Shown here in pieces: positions 56,959 through 64,000 of a stretch of 64,000 bases of DNA. Source of the stretch: Rhizobium leguminosarum bv. trifolii WSM1325 (GTDB lineage: Bacteria > Pseudomonadota > Alphaproteobacteria > Rhizobiales > Rhizobiaceae); contig CP001622.1 of NCBI GenBank assembly GCA_000023185.1, positions 1,116,001 to 1,180,000 of the forward strand. Reading direction: 5' to 3'. The number at the start of each line of letters is the position of its first letter. The first letter of the stretch is position 1. Under the pieces are notes generated by a model. The model worked only from the letters and a program-made list of their open reading frames with translations. It was not told the origin of the DNA and did no database searches. A program made the position numbers and the translations under genes.

Positions 56959-57426
56959 TTATACACGGTCTTCGCGCGGACGGCGCGGACGGTCGTCACG
57001 GTCGCCGAAGCCACCTTCACGCGGCGGACGCGGGCCGCGGTCACGATCACCGAAGCCGCCTTCACGCGGGCCACGGCCGCCTTCGCGCGGACGGTCGTCA
57101 CGGTCGCGCTTCTGCATCATGGCAGACGGACCTTCTTCATGCTTCTCGACGGCGATCGTCATGTAGCGAAGAACGTCTTCGCTGATGCGCATCTGACGTT
57201 CCATTTCCTGGACGGCAGCAGCCGGTGCATCGATGTCCATCAGGGCGTAGTGCGCCTTGCGGTTCTTCTTGATGCGGTAGGTGAGGGACTTGAGGCCCCA
57301 GTTCTCGATACGCCCGACCTTACCGCCATTCGCTTCGATCACACCCTTGTACTGTTCTACGAGGGCATCGACCTGCTGAGCGGAAATATCCTGCCGGGCA
57401 AGGAATACATGTTCATAAAGAGCCAT
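56959..57426 (-). CDS. rpsF: 30S ribosomal protein bS6
   Basis: A 155-aa ribosomal protein. The S6 fold occupies residues 1-95 ([40 protein letters not shown]). The C-terminal 50 residues are a low-complexity tail of repeated REGG(F/R)GDRD and RPPREGG units rich in Arg, Gly, Asp and Pro. Such tails occur in rhizobial S6 and are absent in E. coli. The gene leads the operon rpsF-rpsR-DUF2232-rplI. Confidence 0.97.
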   Translation of the reverse strand: MALYEHVFLARQDISAQQVDALVEQYKGVIEANGGKVGRIENWGLKSLTYRIKKNRKAHYALMDIDAPAAAVQEMERQMRISEDVLRYMTIAVEKHEEGPSAMMQKRDRDDRPREGGRGPREGGFGDRDRGPRPPREGGFGDRDDRPRRPREDRV

Positions 57427-57741
57427 GACAGCTTTGCCTTTCTTGCGTTTGGTTCAACCCGATATTCGGCGGCTAAGCCTCAACGACTGCTCCTGATTGG
57501 GCGGACCCAGGCAAGAAAGCGTTTCCGAGACGGTCGAGAGCGGAGACACGGGAGGCTGGAACGCTTCCGTTCCGAACGATTTCCGTGAAGAAACCGGCCC
57601 TCCGTTCAGCCACCAGCCAGAAGACCGGGTTAACGAACAGGGCGGCTTATACGGATTTTTTGGGCAAAGGCAAGCGCAATCGGACACCCGAACCCGATGC
57701 CGGCCAATGGTCGGCATCGGGCAGGCGCCAAACAAATAGGA
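57427..57741. promoter_or_regulatory. Leader of the rpsF operon and spacer to an aldo/keto reductase
   Basis: 315 bases without a gene. Near rpsF, the minus strand carries a small hairpin CCGA-ATA-TCGG preceded by an unpaired CCG (57459-57479), somewhat like the S6:S18 autoregulatory site known in other bacteria; this is only a suggestion. At 57693-57702/57712-57721 a perfect 10-bp stem (CCCGATGCCG) follows the aldo/keto reductase stop and may end that transcript. Confidence 0.4.
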
Positions 57742-58785
57742 TCAAAGCGTCAGCGGATACTGCCGGTGCACCTTGGCGATTTCCGCCAGGATCTCGTTCG
57801 AAAGCGTAATGTCGGCCGCGCCGATATCGATTTTCAACTGCTCCATCGAGGTCGCGCCGATGATGGCCGAGGCCATGAAGGGCCTGGAAAGGCAGAAGGC
57901 GAGCGCCATTGCTGCCGGGTCGAGGCGGTATGTTGCAGCGATCTCCAGATAGGCTTTGGTCGCCGGCTCCTGTAGCGGCTGCAGGCGACCGCCGATATCG
58001 TGGTTGATCGAGCCGCGCGAACCCTTCGGCCTGCCGCCATCGACATATTTTCCGGAGAGGATGCCGCCGGCGAGCGGAGAATAGGCGAGCAGCCCGACAT
58101 CCTCATGATGCGAGAGTTCGGCGAGATCGAGGTCGAAATGGCGGTAGAGCAAGTTGTATTCGTTCTGGACGCAGGCGACCCGCGGCAGGCTCTTCTGTTC
58201 GGCGAGCGTCAGATATTTCTGTATGCCCCAGGTGGTTTCGTTGGAAAGGCCGATCGCGCGGATCTTGCCTTCCTTCACCAGCACGCCAAGCGTTTCCAGG
58301 ATGTCGAGCATATTGGCGACGGCCTCGTCGCGGTTCTGGTTGAAGGGATTGTAGCTCCAATTCTGACGGAAATGGAAATGGCCGCGGTTCGGCCAGTGGA
58401 TCTGGTAGAGGTCGACGTAATCCGTCTTCAGCCGCGCCAGGCTGGCTTCGAGCGCCAGGCGGATATTCTTTGCATCGGCACCTTCGCCACCACGTATATA
58501 GTCGCGGCCGCGGCCGGCGACCTTGGTGGCGAGCACGATATCGCCGCGCTTGCCGGTCTTCTTGAACCAGCTGCCGATATAGTCTTCCGTCCAGCCCTGC
58601 GTAGCGGCCGAAATCGGGGTGGTCGGATAAAGTTCGGCCGTATCGAAGAAATTGACGCCCTTTTCGACGGCGTAGTCCATCTGCGCATGAGCATCGGCTT
58701 CGCTGTTCTGCGAACCCCAGGTCATGGTGCCAAGGCAAATCTCTGAAACGGAAATCTCGGTGCGGCCTAGCGAATTGTACTTCAT
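57742..58785 (-). CDS. Aldo/keto reductase (Tas-like)
   Basis: A 347-aa NADPH-dependent oxidoreductase of the Tas-like group. Active-site residues occur in NFFDTAELYPTTP, LATKVAGRGRDYIRGG and LYQIHWPNRG; GLLAYSPLAGGILSGKYVDG and the C-terminal ASAIIGATSMEQLKIDIGAA bind cofactor. E. coli Tas restores tyrosine growth by suppressing a prephenate dehydrogenase defect; the natural substrate is uncertain. It has a different sequence type from the aldo/keto reductase at 18746. Confidence 0.92.
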   Translation of the reverse strand: MKYNSLGRTEISVSEICLGTMTWGSQNSEADAHAQMDYAVEKGVNFFDTAELYPTTPISAATQGWTEDYIGSWFKKTGKRGDIVLATKVAGRGRDYIRGGEGADAKNIRLALEASLARLKTDYVDLYQIHWPNRGHFHFRQNWSYNPFNQNRDEAVANMLDILETLGVLVKEGKIRAIGLSNETTWGIQKYLTLAEQKSLPRVACVQNEYNLLYRHFDLDLAELSHHEDVGLLAYSPLAGGILSGKYVDGGRPKGSRGSINHDIGGRLQPLQEPATKAYLEIAATYRLDPAAMALAFCLSRPFMASAIIGATSMEQLKIDIGAADITLSNEILAEIAKVHRQYPLTL

Positions 58786-59000
58786 GGAAAAACCTTGGGA
58801 GAGAGGTGACAGCCTTGGGAGGGTTCGCGCAAATCTAGGCTGGATTTGGCGGAGCGCAAGAGCAAAAACCGGGCATTTGCGCCAGTGCGAAAGGCTTTGC
58901 GCAGAATGAGCCGCCACTTGACTCTGCCGGAAAGAATGTCAATTGGAGGCAAAACAGCCTCAAGGGGCGTATTCAGGGGCATGAGCCAGGGAATATGAGA

Positions 59001-59945
59001 ATGACCATTGCTTTCACTTTTCCCGGTCAGGGCAGTCAGGCCGTCGGTATGGGCAAGGATCTCGCCGAGAATTTTGCCGAAGCCCGCGCCGTTTTCCAAG
59101 AGGTCGATGAGGCACTCGGTGAAAAGCTTTCAGACGTCATGTTCAACGGTCCCGAGGATACGTTGACCTTGACGGCGAACGCCCAGCCGGCGCTGATGGC
59201 CGTCTCGATCGCCGTCGTCCGCGTTCTTGAAGCCAAAGGGTTGGATCTGAAGTCGAAGGTCGCTTACGTCGCCGGCCACTCGCTCGGCGAATATTCGGCA
59301 CTTTGCGCCGCCGGCACCTTTTCGCTCGCCGACACCGCGCGGCTGCTGCGTATCCGCGGCAATGCCATGCAGGCGGCCGTTCCCGTCGGCGTCGGCGCCA
59401 TGGCCGCGATCATCGGCCTCGAACATGCCGACGTCGCTGCCGTCTGTGAGGCAGCCGCCGCTATCGGTGCCTGCCAGATCGCCAACGACAATGGCGGCGG
59501 CCAGATCGTCATCTCAGGCGAGAAGGCAGCTGTTGAAAAGGCGGCCGGCCTTGCGACCGACAAGGGCGCCAAGCGCGCCATTCTGCTGCCGGTCTCCGCT
59601 CCGTTCCATTCGACGCTGATGGCGCCTGCCGCTGAGGCCATGCGCGAGGCGCTGGCAACGGTCGCCAAATCCGATCCGGTCGTGCCTGTCATCGCCAATG
59701 TCCGTGCCGCGCCGGTGACCGGCGCCGACGAGATCGCCAGCCTGCTGGTCGAGCAGGTGACCGGTCAGGTCCGCTGGCGTGAGACGGTGGAATGGTTCGC
59801 CGGAAACGGCGTCACGACGCTTTATGAACTCGGTTCCGGCAAGGTGCTGACCGGCCTTGCCCGCCGCATCGACAAGACGATCAACGGCATCTCCGTCAAC
59901 GGTCCGGCGGATATCGACGCGGCCGTCGCCGCCCTCATGGCCTGA
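59001..59945 (+). CDS. fabD: Malonyl-CoA-ACP transacylase
   Basis: A 314-aa enzyme that transfers malonyl groups from CoA to ACP to start fatty-acid elongation. The FPGQGSQAVGMG start, nucleophile Ser94 in AGHSLGEYSAL and His in APFHSTLM are conserved. I chose the ATG at 59001 since AGGGA lies 8 bases upstream; an ATG at 58995 is too close to it. It heads fabD-fabG with a 51-bp gap. Confidence 0.96.
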   Translation: MTIAFTFPGQGSQAVGMGKDLAENFAEARAVFQEVDEALGEKLSDVMFNGPEDTLTLTANAQPALMAVSIAVVRVLEAKGLDLKSKVAYVAGHSLGEYSALCAAGTFSLADTARLLRIRGNAMQAAVPVGVGAMAAIIGLEHADVAAVCEAAAAIGACQIANDNGGGQIVISGEKAAVEKAAGLATDKGAKRAILLPVSAPFHSTLMAPAAEAMREALATVAKSDPVVPVIANVRAAPVTGADEIASLLVEQVTGQVRWRETVEWFAGNGVTTLYELGSGKVLTGLARRIDKTINGISVNGPADIDAAVAALMA

Positions 59946-59996
59946 TTGGTATCCCCGGACACCGGATTTGGTGTCCCTGTTATAAGGAACGTTTCC

Positions 59997-60734
59997 ATGT
60001 TCGATCTTTCCGGCCGCAAGGCTCTCGTCACCGGCGCATCGGGCGGTATCGGCGAGGAAATCGCCCGCCTTCTTCATAAGCAGGGCGCCGTCGTCGGCCT
60101 GCACGGCACCCGCGTCGAGAAACTGGAAGCGCTAGCCGCCGATCTCGGCGAGCGCGTCAAGATCTTCCCGGCCAACCTCTCCGACCGCGATGAGGTCAAG
60201 GCGCTCGGCCAGAAAGCCGAGGCCGACCTCGAAGGCGTCGACATCCTCGTCAACAATGCCGGCATCACCCGCGACGGCCTCTTCGTGCGCATGAGCGACG
60301 AGGACTGGGACAGCGTCATCGAAGTGAACCTGACGTCGACCTTCCGCCTGACGCGCGAATTGACGCATCCGATGATGCGCCGCCGCTATGGTCGCATCAT
60401 CAACATCACCTCCGTCGTCGGCGTCACCGGCAATCCAGGCCAGGCCAATTACTGCGCCTCCAAGGCCGGCATGATCGGCTTCACCAAGTCTTTGGCGCAG
60501 GAAATTGCCACCCGCAACGTGACGGTCAATTGCGTCGCACCCGGCTTTATCGAGAGCGCCATGACCGGCAAGCTGAACGACAAGCAGAAGGAAGCGATCA
60601 TGGGGGCGATCCCAATGAAGCGCATGGGCACGGGTGGCGAGGTGGCTTCGGCGGTTGCTTACCTTGCGTCCTCCGAGGCTGCCTATATGACGGGCCAGAC
60701 GCTGCACGTAAACGGCGGCATGGCGATGATCTGA
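59997..60734 (+). CDS. fabG: 3-oxoacyl-[ACP] reductase
   Basis: A 245-aa SDR that reduces beta-ketoacyl-ACP with NADPH. TGASGGIG near residue 12, NNAGITRDG, catalytic Ser in NITSVVG and the YxxxK motif in NYCASKAG are intact. AAGGA lies 8 bases upstream of the ATG at 59997. It is the second gene of the fabD-fabG pair; acpP follows after 286 bp. Confidence 0.96.
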   Translation: MFDLSGRKALVTGASGGIGEEIARLLHKQGAVVGLHGTRVEKLEALAADLGERVKIFPANLSDRDEVKALGQKAEADLEGVDILVNNAGITRDGLFVRMSDEDWDSVIEVNLTSTFRLTRELTHPMMRRRYGRIINITSVVGVTGNPGQANYCASKAGMIGFTKSLAQEIATRNVTVNCVAPGFIESAMTGKLNDKQKEAIMGAIPMKRMGTGGEVASAVAYLASSEAAYMTGQTLHVNGGMAMI

Positions 60735-61020
60735 AACGACAAACCGCTGGCATGGGAATATTTCCGCCAATAGCATGTTGAGCAATCACGAACCGTTGAT
60801 TTTCTGGCTTTGCGGCAGACATAAAGCATGTTAAGCGGGCCATGACTGTGAACAGTCGTCCCGAGAAAGCAGACGGACCGGCGGGCTTTTTGCAAGCCTG
60901 GGACATCTCTGAAGCCGGGTAAACGAGTTTGCCGAGGATGTCTGAAAACATCGCAGGCTGAAACAGGGTAGGGGTGCCGCGATGGCATTCCGATCAGGAC
61001 ATAAGGTCGAGGAAACCGAC
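60735..61020. promoter_or_regulatory. Leader region of acpP
   Basis: 286 bases without a gene; acpP is usually among the most strongly transcribed genes, so its promoter is probably here. A TTGCGG word near 60810 followed by an AT-rich stretch could be part of it, but no hexamer pair is certain. Confidence 0.4.
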
Positions 61021-61257
61021 ATGAGCGATATCGCAGAACGCGTAAAGAAAATTGTTATTGATCATCTTGGCGTTGATGCCGACAAGGTCGTCGAGAGCGC
61101 CAGCTTTATCGACGATCTGGGCGCTGACTCGCTCGACACGGTCGAACTTGTCATGGCTTTCGAAGAAGAATTCGGCGTTGAAATTCCTGACGACGCTGCC
61201 GACTCGATCCTGACGGTCGGCGATGCAGTGAAGTTCATTGAGAAGGCCCAGGCCTGA
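61021..61257 (+). CDS. acpP: Acyl carrier protein
   Basis: A 78-aa acidic four-helix carrier. The phosphopantetheine serine is Ser37 in [32 protein letters not shown] precedes the ATG at 61021. It carries acyl chains for FabD, FabG and FabF encoded beside it and is modified by AcpS encoded at 13184. A terminator follows. Confidence 0.98.
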   Translation: MSDIAERVKKIVIDHLGVDADKVVESASFIDDLGADSLDTVELVMAFEEEFGVEIPDDAADSILTVGDAVKFIEKAQA

Positions 61258-61272
61258 TCCTGTGAATTTGAG

Positions 61273-61306
61273 AAAGGGCGGGCCTGGAGTCCGCCCTTTT
61301 CTTTTC
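61273..61306 (+). terminator. Rho-independent terminator of acpP
   Basis: AAAGGGCGG (61273-61281) pairs with CCGCCCTTT (61291-61299), followed by TCTTTT. It begins 15 bases after the acpP stop and separates it from fabF, which begins 45 bases later. Confidence 0.92.
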
Positions 61307-61350
61307 GGCATATTTCTCCATAGAACATAAGAGACGGGGGGAAGCACGCG

Positions 61351-62613
61351 ATGAGACGTGTCGTCATCACCGGTACCGGCATGGTATCACCCTTGGGATG
61401 CGGAACCGAGGTGACGTGGTCCCGGCTGCTTGCCGGTCAGAACGGCGCCCGCCTCGTCACCGAATTCGAGGTCGATGACCTTCCCGCCAAGATCGCCTGC
61501 CGTATTCCTATCGGTGACGGCACCGACGGCACCTTCAATGTCGATCAGTGGATGGAGCCGAAGGAGCAGCGCAAGGTCGATCCCTTCATCATCTACGGCA
61601 TGGCCGCCGCCGACATGGCGCTTGCCGATGCCGGCTGGCATCCTGAAACCGATGAGGACCAGATCGCCACCGGCGTGCTGATCGGCTCCGGCATCGGCGG
61701 CATCGAAGGCATCGTCGAGGCGGGTTACACCCTGCGCGACAAGGGCCCGCGCCGTATCTCCCCTTTCTTCATTCCCGGCCGCCTGATCAACCTCGTCTCC
61801 GGCCAGGTCTCGATCCGCCACAAGCTGCGCGGACCCAATCATTCGGTCGTCACCGCCTGCTCGACGGGTGCGCATGCGATCGGCGATGCAGCGCGGCTGA
61901 TTGCGCTGGGTGATGCCGACGTCATGGTCGCCGGCGGCACGGAATCCCCTGTCAGCCGCATTTCGCTTGCAGGTTTTGCCGCCTGCAAGGCGCTGTCGAC
62001 CCAACACAATGACGACCCGAAGAAAGCGTCGCGCCCCTATGATCGCGACCGCGACGGCTTCGTCATGGGCGAGGGTGCCGGCATTGTCGTGCTTGAGGAA
62101 CTGGAACATGCCAAGGCGCGCGGCGCCAGGATCTACGCCGAAATCGTCGGCTACGGCCTGTCGGGCGATGCCTATCACATCACCGCGCCGTCCGAAGACG
62201 GCGAGGGCGCCGGTCGCTGCATGGCGATGGCGCTGAAGCGCGCCGGGCTGACGCCGGCCGATATCGACTACATCAATGCCCACGGTACCTCGACCATGGC
62301 CGACACGATCGAACTCGGCGCCGTCGAGCGGCTGGTCGGCAATGCGGCGTCGAAGATCTCCATGTCCTCGACTAAGTCGGCGACAGGACACCTTCTCGGT
62401 GCTGCAGGCGCCATCGAGGCGATCTTCACCACGCTCGCCATTCGCGACAATATCGCGCCGCCGACGCTCAATCTCGACAATCCCGAACGTGAGACGGCGA
62501 TCGACCTTGTCCCGCACAAGGCGCGTGAGCGGGAAATCAATGTGGCGCTGTCCAACTCGTTCGGATTCGGCGGCACGAACGCGTCGCTCGTACTGCGCCG
62601 TTACGCGCAATAA
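61351..62613 (+). CDS. fabF: 3-oxoacyl-[ACP] synthase II
   Basis: A 420-aa condensing enzyme that elongates acyl-ACP with malonyl-ACP. Active-site Cys170 lies in VVTACSTGAHA, and the two His in INAHGTSTMADT and KSATGHLLGAAGA. MRRVVITGTGMVSPLG is the usual N-terminus. The length fits FabF. It follows acpP and precedes mltG, an order common in Rhizobiales. Confidence 0.97.
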   Translation: MRRVVITGTGMVSPLGCGTEVTWSRLLAGQNGARLVTEFEVDDLPAKIACRIPIGDGTDGTFNVDQWMEPKEQRKVDPFIIYGMAAADMALADAGWHPETDEDQIATGVLIGSGIGGIEGIVEAGYTLRDKGPRRISPFFIPGRLINLVSGQVSIRHKLRGPNHSVVTACSTGAHAIGDAARLIALGDADVMVAGGTESPVSRISLAGFAACKALSTQHNDDPKKASRPYDRDRDGFVMGEGAGIVVLEELEHAKARGARIYAEIVGYGLSGDAYHITAPSEDGEGAGRCMAMALKRAGLTPADIDYINAHGTSTMADTIELGAVERLVGNAASKISMSSTKSATGHLLGAAGAIEAIFTTLAIRDNIAPPTLNLDNPERETAIDLVPHKAREREINVALSNSFGFGGTNASLVLRRYAQ

Positions 62614-62796
62614 GAGTCCTGCAAGCGGTGTAATGGGTCTCCCTTGCACCGCAGGCCGGCCGTCCTCTACGTTGCGTGGCAGGGCGTGCGAAAGCATAAC
62701 GACCGGCAGCGGCGTCGTTGAACGGCGGCAGAACCTGCTTTTGCCGCATTGCTTCGCGAAATAGCGAAGTGAGGGTCAAGTTTTAGAGGATTGCCG

Positions 62797-64000
62797 GTGA
62801 GCGATACGACGAACCAGAGCAACGATACCCAGGCGCAGAAGGGACCGATCATCCCGAAGTCGCCGAGCGAAGCCCTGCGTCCGGAACGCGTTCCGGAGCC
62901 GCCGAAGCGGTCCAAGAAAGCCCGCGGCCAGGTCGTTCTTTTCCTGAACTTCATCATGACGTTGGCGGTTCTGGTCTGTGTCGTCGCCATCATCGGCTTC
63001 TACTACGCCACATCGACCTATCGGAATCCCGGTCCGCTGCAGACCAACACCAATTTTATCGTCCGCAACGGCGCTGGTCTGACCGAAATCGCCTCGAACC
63101 TCGAGCGCAACGCGATCATCAGCGATGCCCGCATCTTCCGCTATCTCACGGCAACGCATCTTTCTGCCGGTGAGAGCCTCAAGGCGGGTGAATACGAGAT
63201 CAAGGCGAGGGCATCCATGAGAGATATCATGGAGCTGCTGAAATCGGGCAAGTCCATTCTCTATTCCGTTTCCTTCCCTGAGGGACTGACGGTCCGACAG
63301 ATGTTCGACCGCATGCTGCAGGATACCGTGCTGGAAGGCGACTTGCCGGCGGCATTGCCGACCGAGGGTAGCCTGCGTCCGGATACCTACAAATTCTCGC
63401 GCGGCACCAAGCGCTCGGAAATCATCGAACAGATGGCGGCTGCGCAGCAGAAGCTCGTCGATCAGATCTGGGACAAGCGCGACTCGTCGCTGCCGCTGCG
63501 GTCCAAGGAAGAATTCGTGACACTCGCCTCGATCGTCGAAAAGGAAACCGGCGTTCCCGACGAGCGAGCCCACGTCGCCTCCGTTTTCCTGAACCGGCTC
63601 GGCAAGGGCATGCGCCTGCAGTCCGACCCGACGATCATCTACGGCCTCTTCGGCGGCGAGGGCAAACCGGCCGACCGGCCGATCTACCAGTCGGACCTGA
63701 AGCGGGATACACCTTACAACACCTATGTCATCAAGGGTCTGCCGCCGACGCCGATCGCCAATCCCGGCAAGGATGCGCTGGAAGCCGTCGCCAATCCCTG
63801 GAAGACGCAGGACCTCTATTTCGTCGCCGACGGCTCCGGTGGCCATGTTTTCGCTGCGACGCTCGAGGAGCACAATGCCAACGTCAAGCGCTGGCGCAAG
63901 CTCGAAGCCGACAAGGGGTCGGACCCGAACATCGCAGTCGACGGCCAGCCGGAAGAGCAGCCGGCGGATAGTGGCACGACCGTCGCGCCGCCGAAGAAAA
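62797..64000 (+). CDS. mltG: Endolytic murein transglycosylase MltG (cut by window edge)
   Basis: The first 401 residues of a YceG/MltG protein that cuts nascent glycan strands at the inner membrane. GTG at 62797 with GAGG nine bases upstream. A cytoplasmic Pro/Lys tail (1-45) precedes one transmembrane helix (about 46-70), then a LysM-like part (about 85-145), and the YceG domain with the catalytic Glu in ASIVEKETGVPDERAHVASV and LQSDPTIIYGL. Three C-terminal motifs (YNTYVIKGLPPTPIANPG, FVADGSGGHVFA) are present. The last bases are a Pro/Asp/Glu-rich tail and the stop lies outside the window. Linkage to fabF is as in other alphaproteobacteria. Confidence 0.94.
   Translation, partial: MSDTTNQSNDTQAQKGPIIPKSPSEALRPERVPEPPKRSKKARGQVVLFLNFIMTLAVLVCVVAIIGFYYATSTYRNPGPLQTNTNFIVRNGAGLTEIASNLERNAIISDARIFRYLTATHLSAGESLKAGEYEIKARASMRDIMELLKSGKSILYSVSFPEGLTVRQMFDRMLQDTVLEGDLPAALPTEGSLRPDTYKFSRGTKRSEIIEQMAAAQQKLVDQIWDKRDSSLPLRSKEEFVTLASIVEKETGVPDERAHVASVFLNRLGKGMRLQSDPTIIYGLFGGEGKPADRPIYQSDLKRDTPYNTYVIKGLPPTPIANPGKDALEAVANPWKTQDLYFVADGSGGHVFAATLEEHNANVKRWRKLEADKGSDPNIAVDGQPEEQPADSGTTVAPPKK

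Overview
The window is a gene-dense, high-GC chromosomal stretch from an alphaproteobacterium of the Rhizobiaceae, most likely the Rhizobium etli / R. leguminosarum group. The basis is gene content and order: a RopA-type porin, a single bifunctional Rsh next to rpoZ, acpS-lepB-rnc-era, rpsF-rpsR-DUF2232-rplI-dnaB and fabD-fabG-acpP-fabF-mltG. Short palindromic intergenic repeats of the kind seen in rhizobia (RIME-like elements) support it. No insertion sequence, prophage, integrase, CRISPR array, toxin-antitoxin pair or rRNA is visible. This looks like core genome, not an accessory island.

Layout. 1-8.9 kb: the tail of a Gfo/Idh/MocA oxidoreductase, a ferredoxin reductase, tRNA-Ser(GCT), porin ropA with a long leader, an alpha/beta hydrolase, a soluble lytic transglycosylase, dapA, smpB and a NYN-domain protein. 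9.2-18.6 kb: the information-processing block rpoZ, rsh, a 49-aa DUF3563-like protein, a DUF2062 membrane protein, acpS, lepB, rnc, era, a Crp/Fnr regulator, a single-domain response regulator and recO. 18.7-31.5 kb: mixed functions, with an aldo/keto reductase, MOSC and HD proteins, a PAS/GGDEF/EAL protein diverging from a small EF-hand protein across a CtrA-type box, sodC, an MscS channel, a coupled ygfZ-HD-phosphatase operon, three small exported or unknown proteins, a NUDIX hydrolase, YnfA, an SRAP protein and a newly noted 48-aa gene.

31.8-41.4 kb: envelope and metabolism, with psd and pssA (phosphatidylethanolamine synthesis), an Atm1-like ABC exporter, a large LysM protein with a mirrored domain layout, a LOG-family hydrolase, rarD and citramalate synthase cimA. 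41.5-45.3 kb: a tightly overlapping minus-strand operon cysS - GFA - GFA - GFA - pip, with three tandem zinc-binding GFA/CENP-V paralogues. 45.7-53 kb: a membrane-anchored GH25 lysozyme, an SDR, purF, cvpA, radA, a LysE exporter and alr. 53-64 kb: dnaB, rplI, DUF2232, rpsR and rpsF (minus strand), an aldo/keto reductase, then the fatty-acid cluster fabD, fabG, acpP, fabF and the start of mltG, which is cut by the window end.

How it fits together. Cell-wall and envelope functions recur (slt, mltG, alr, dapA, GH25, LysM protein, pssA/psd, fab cluster, porin), alongside translation and replication housekeeping. I found no clear new defence or mobile system. The observations most worth following are the triple GFA operon, the mirrored LysM protein, the CtrA-box EF-hand / c-di-GMP pair, the small 48-49 aa proteins, the ygfZ-HD-phosphatase operon and several structured intergenic repeats. 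All product names come from reading the protein sequences; no database search was run.
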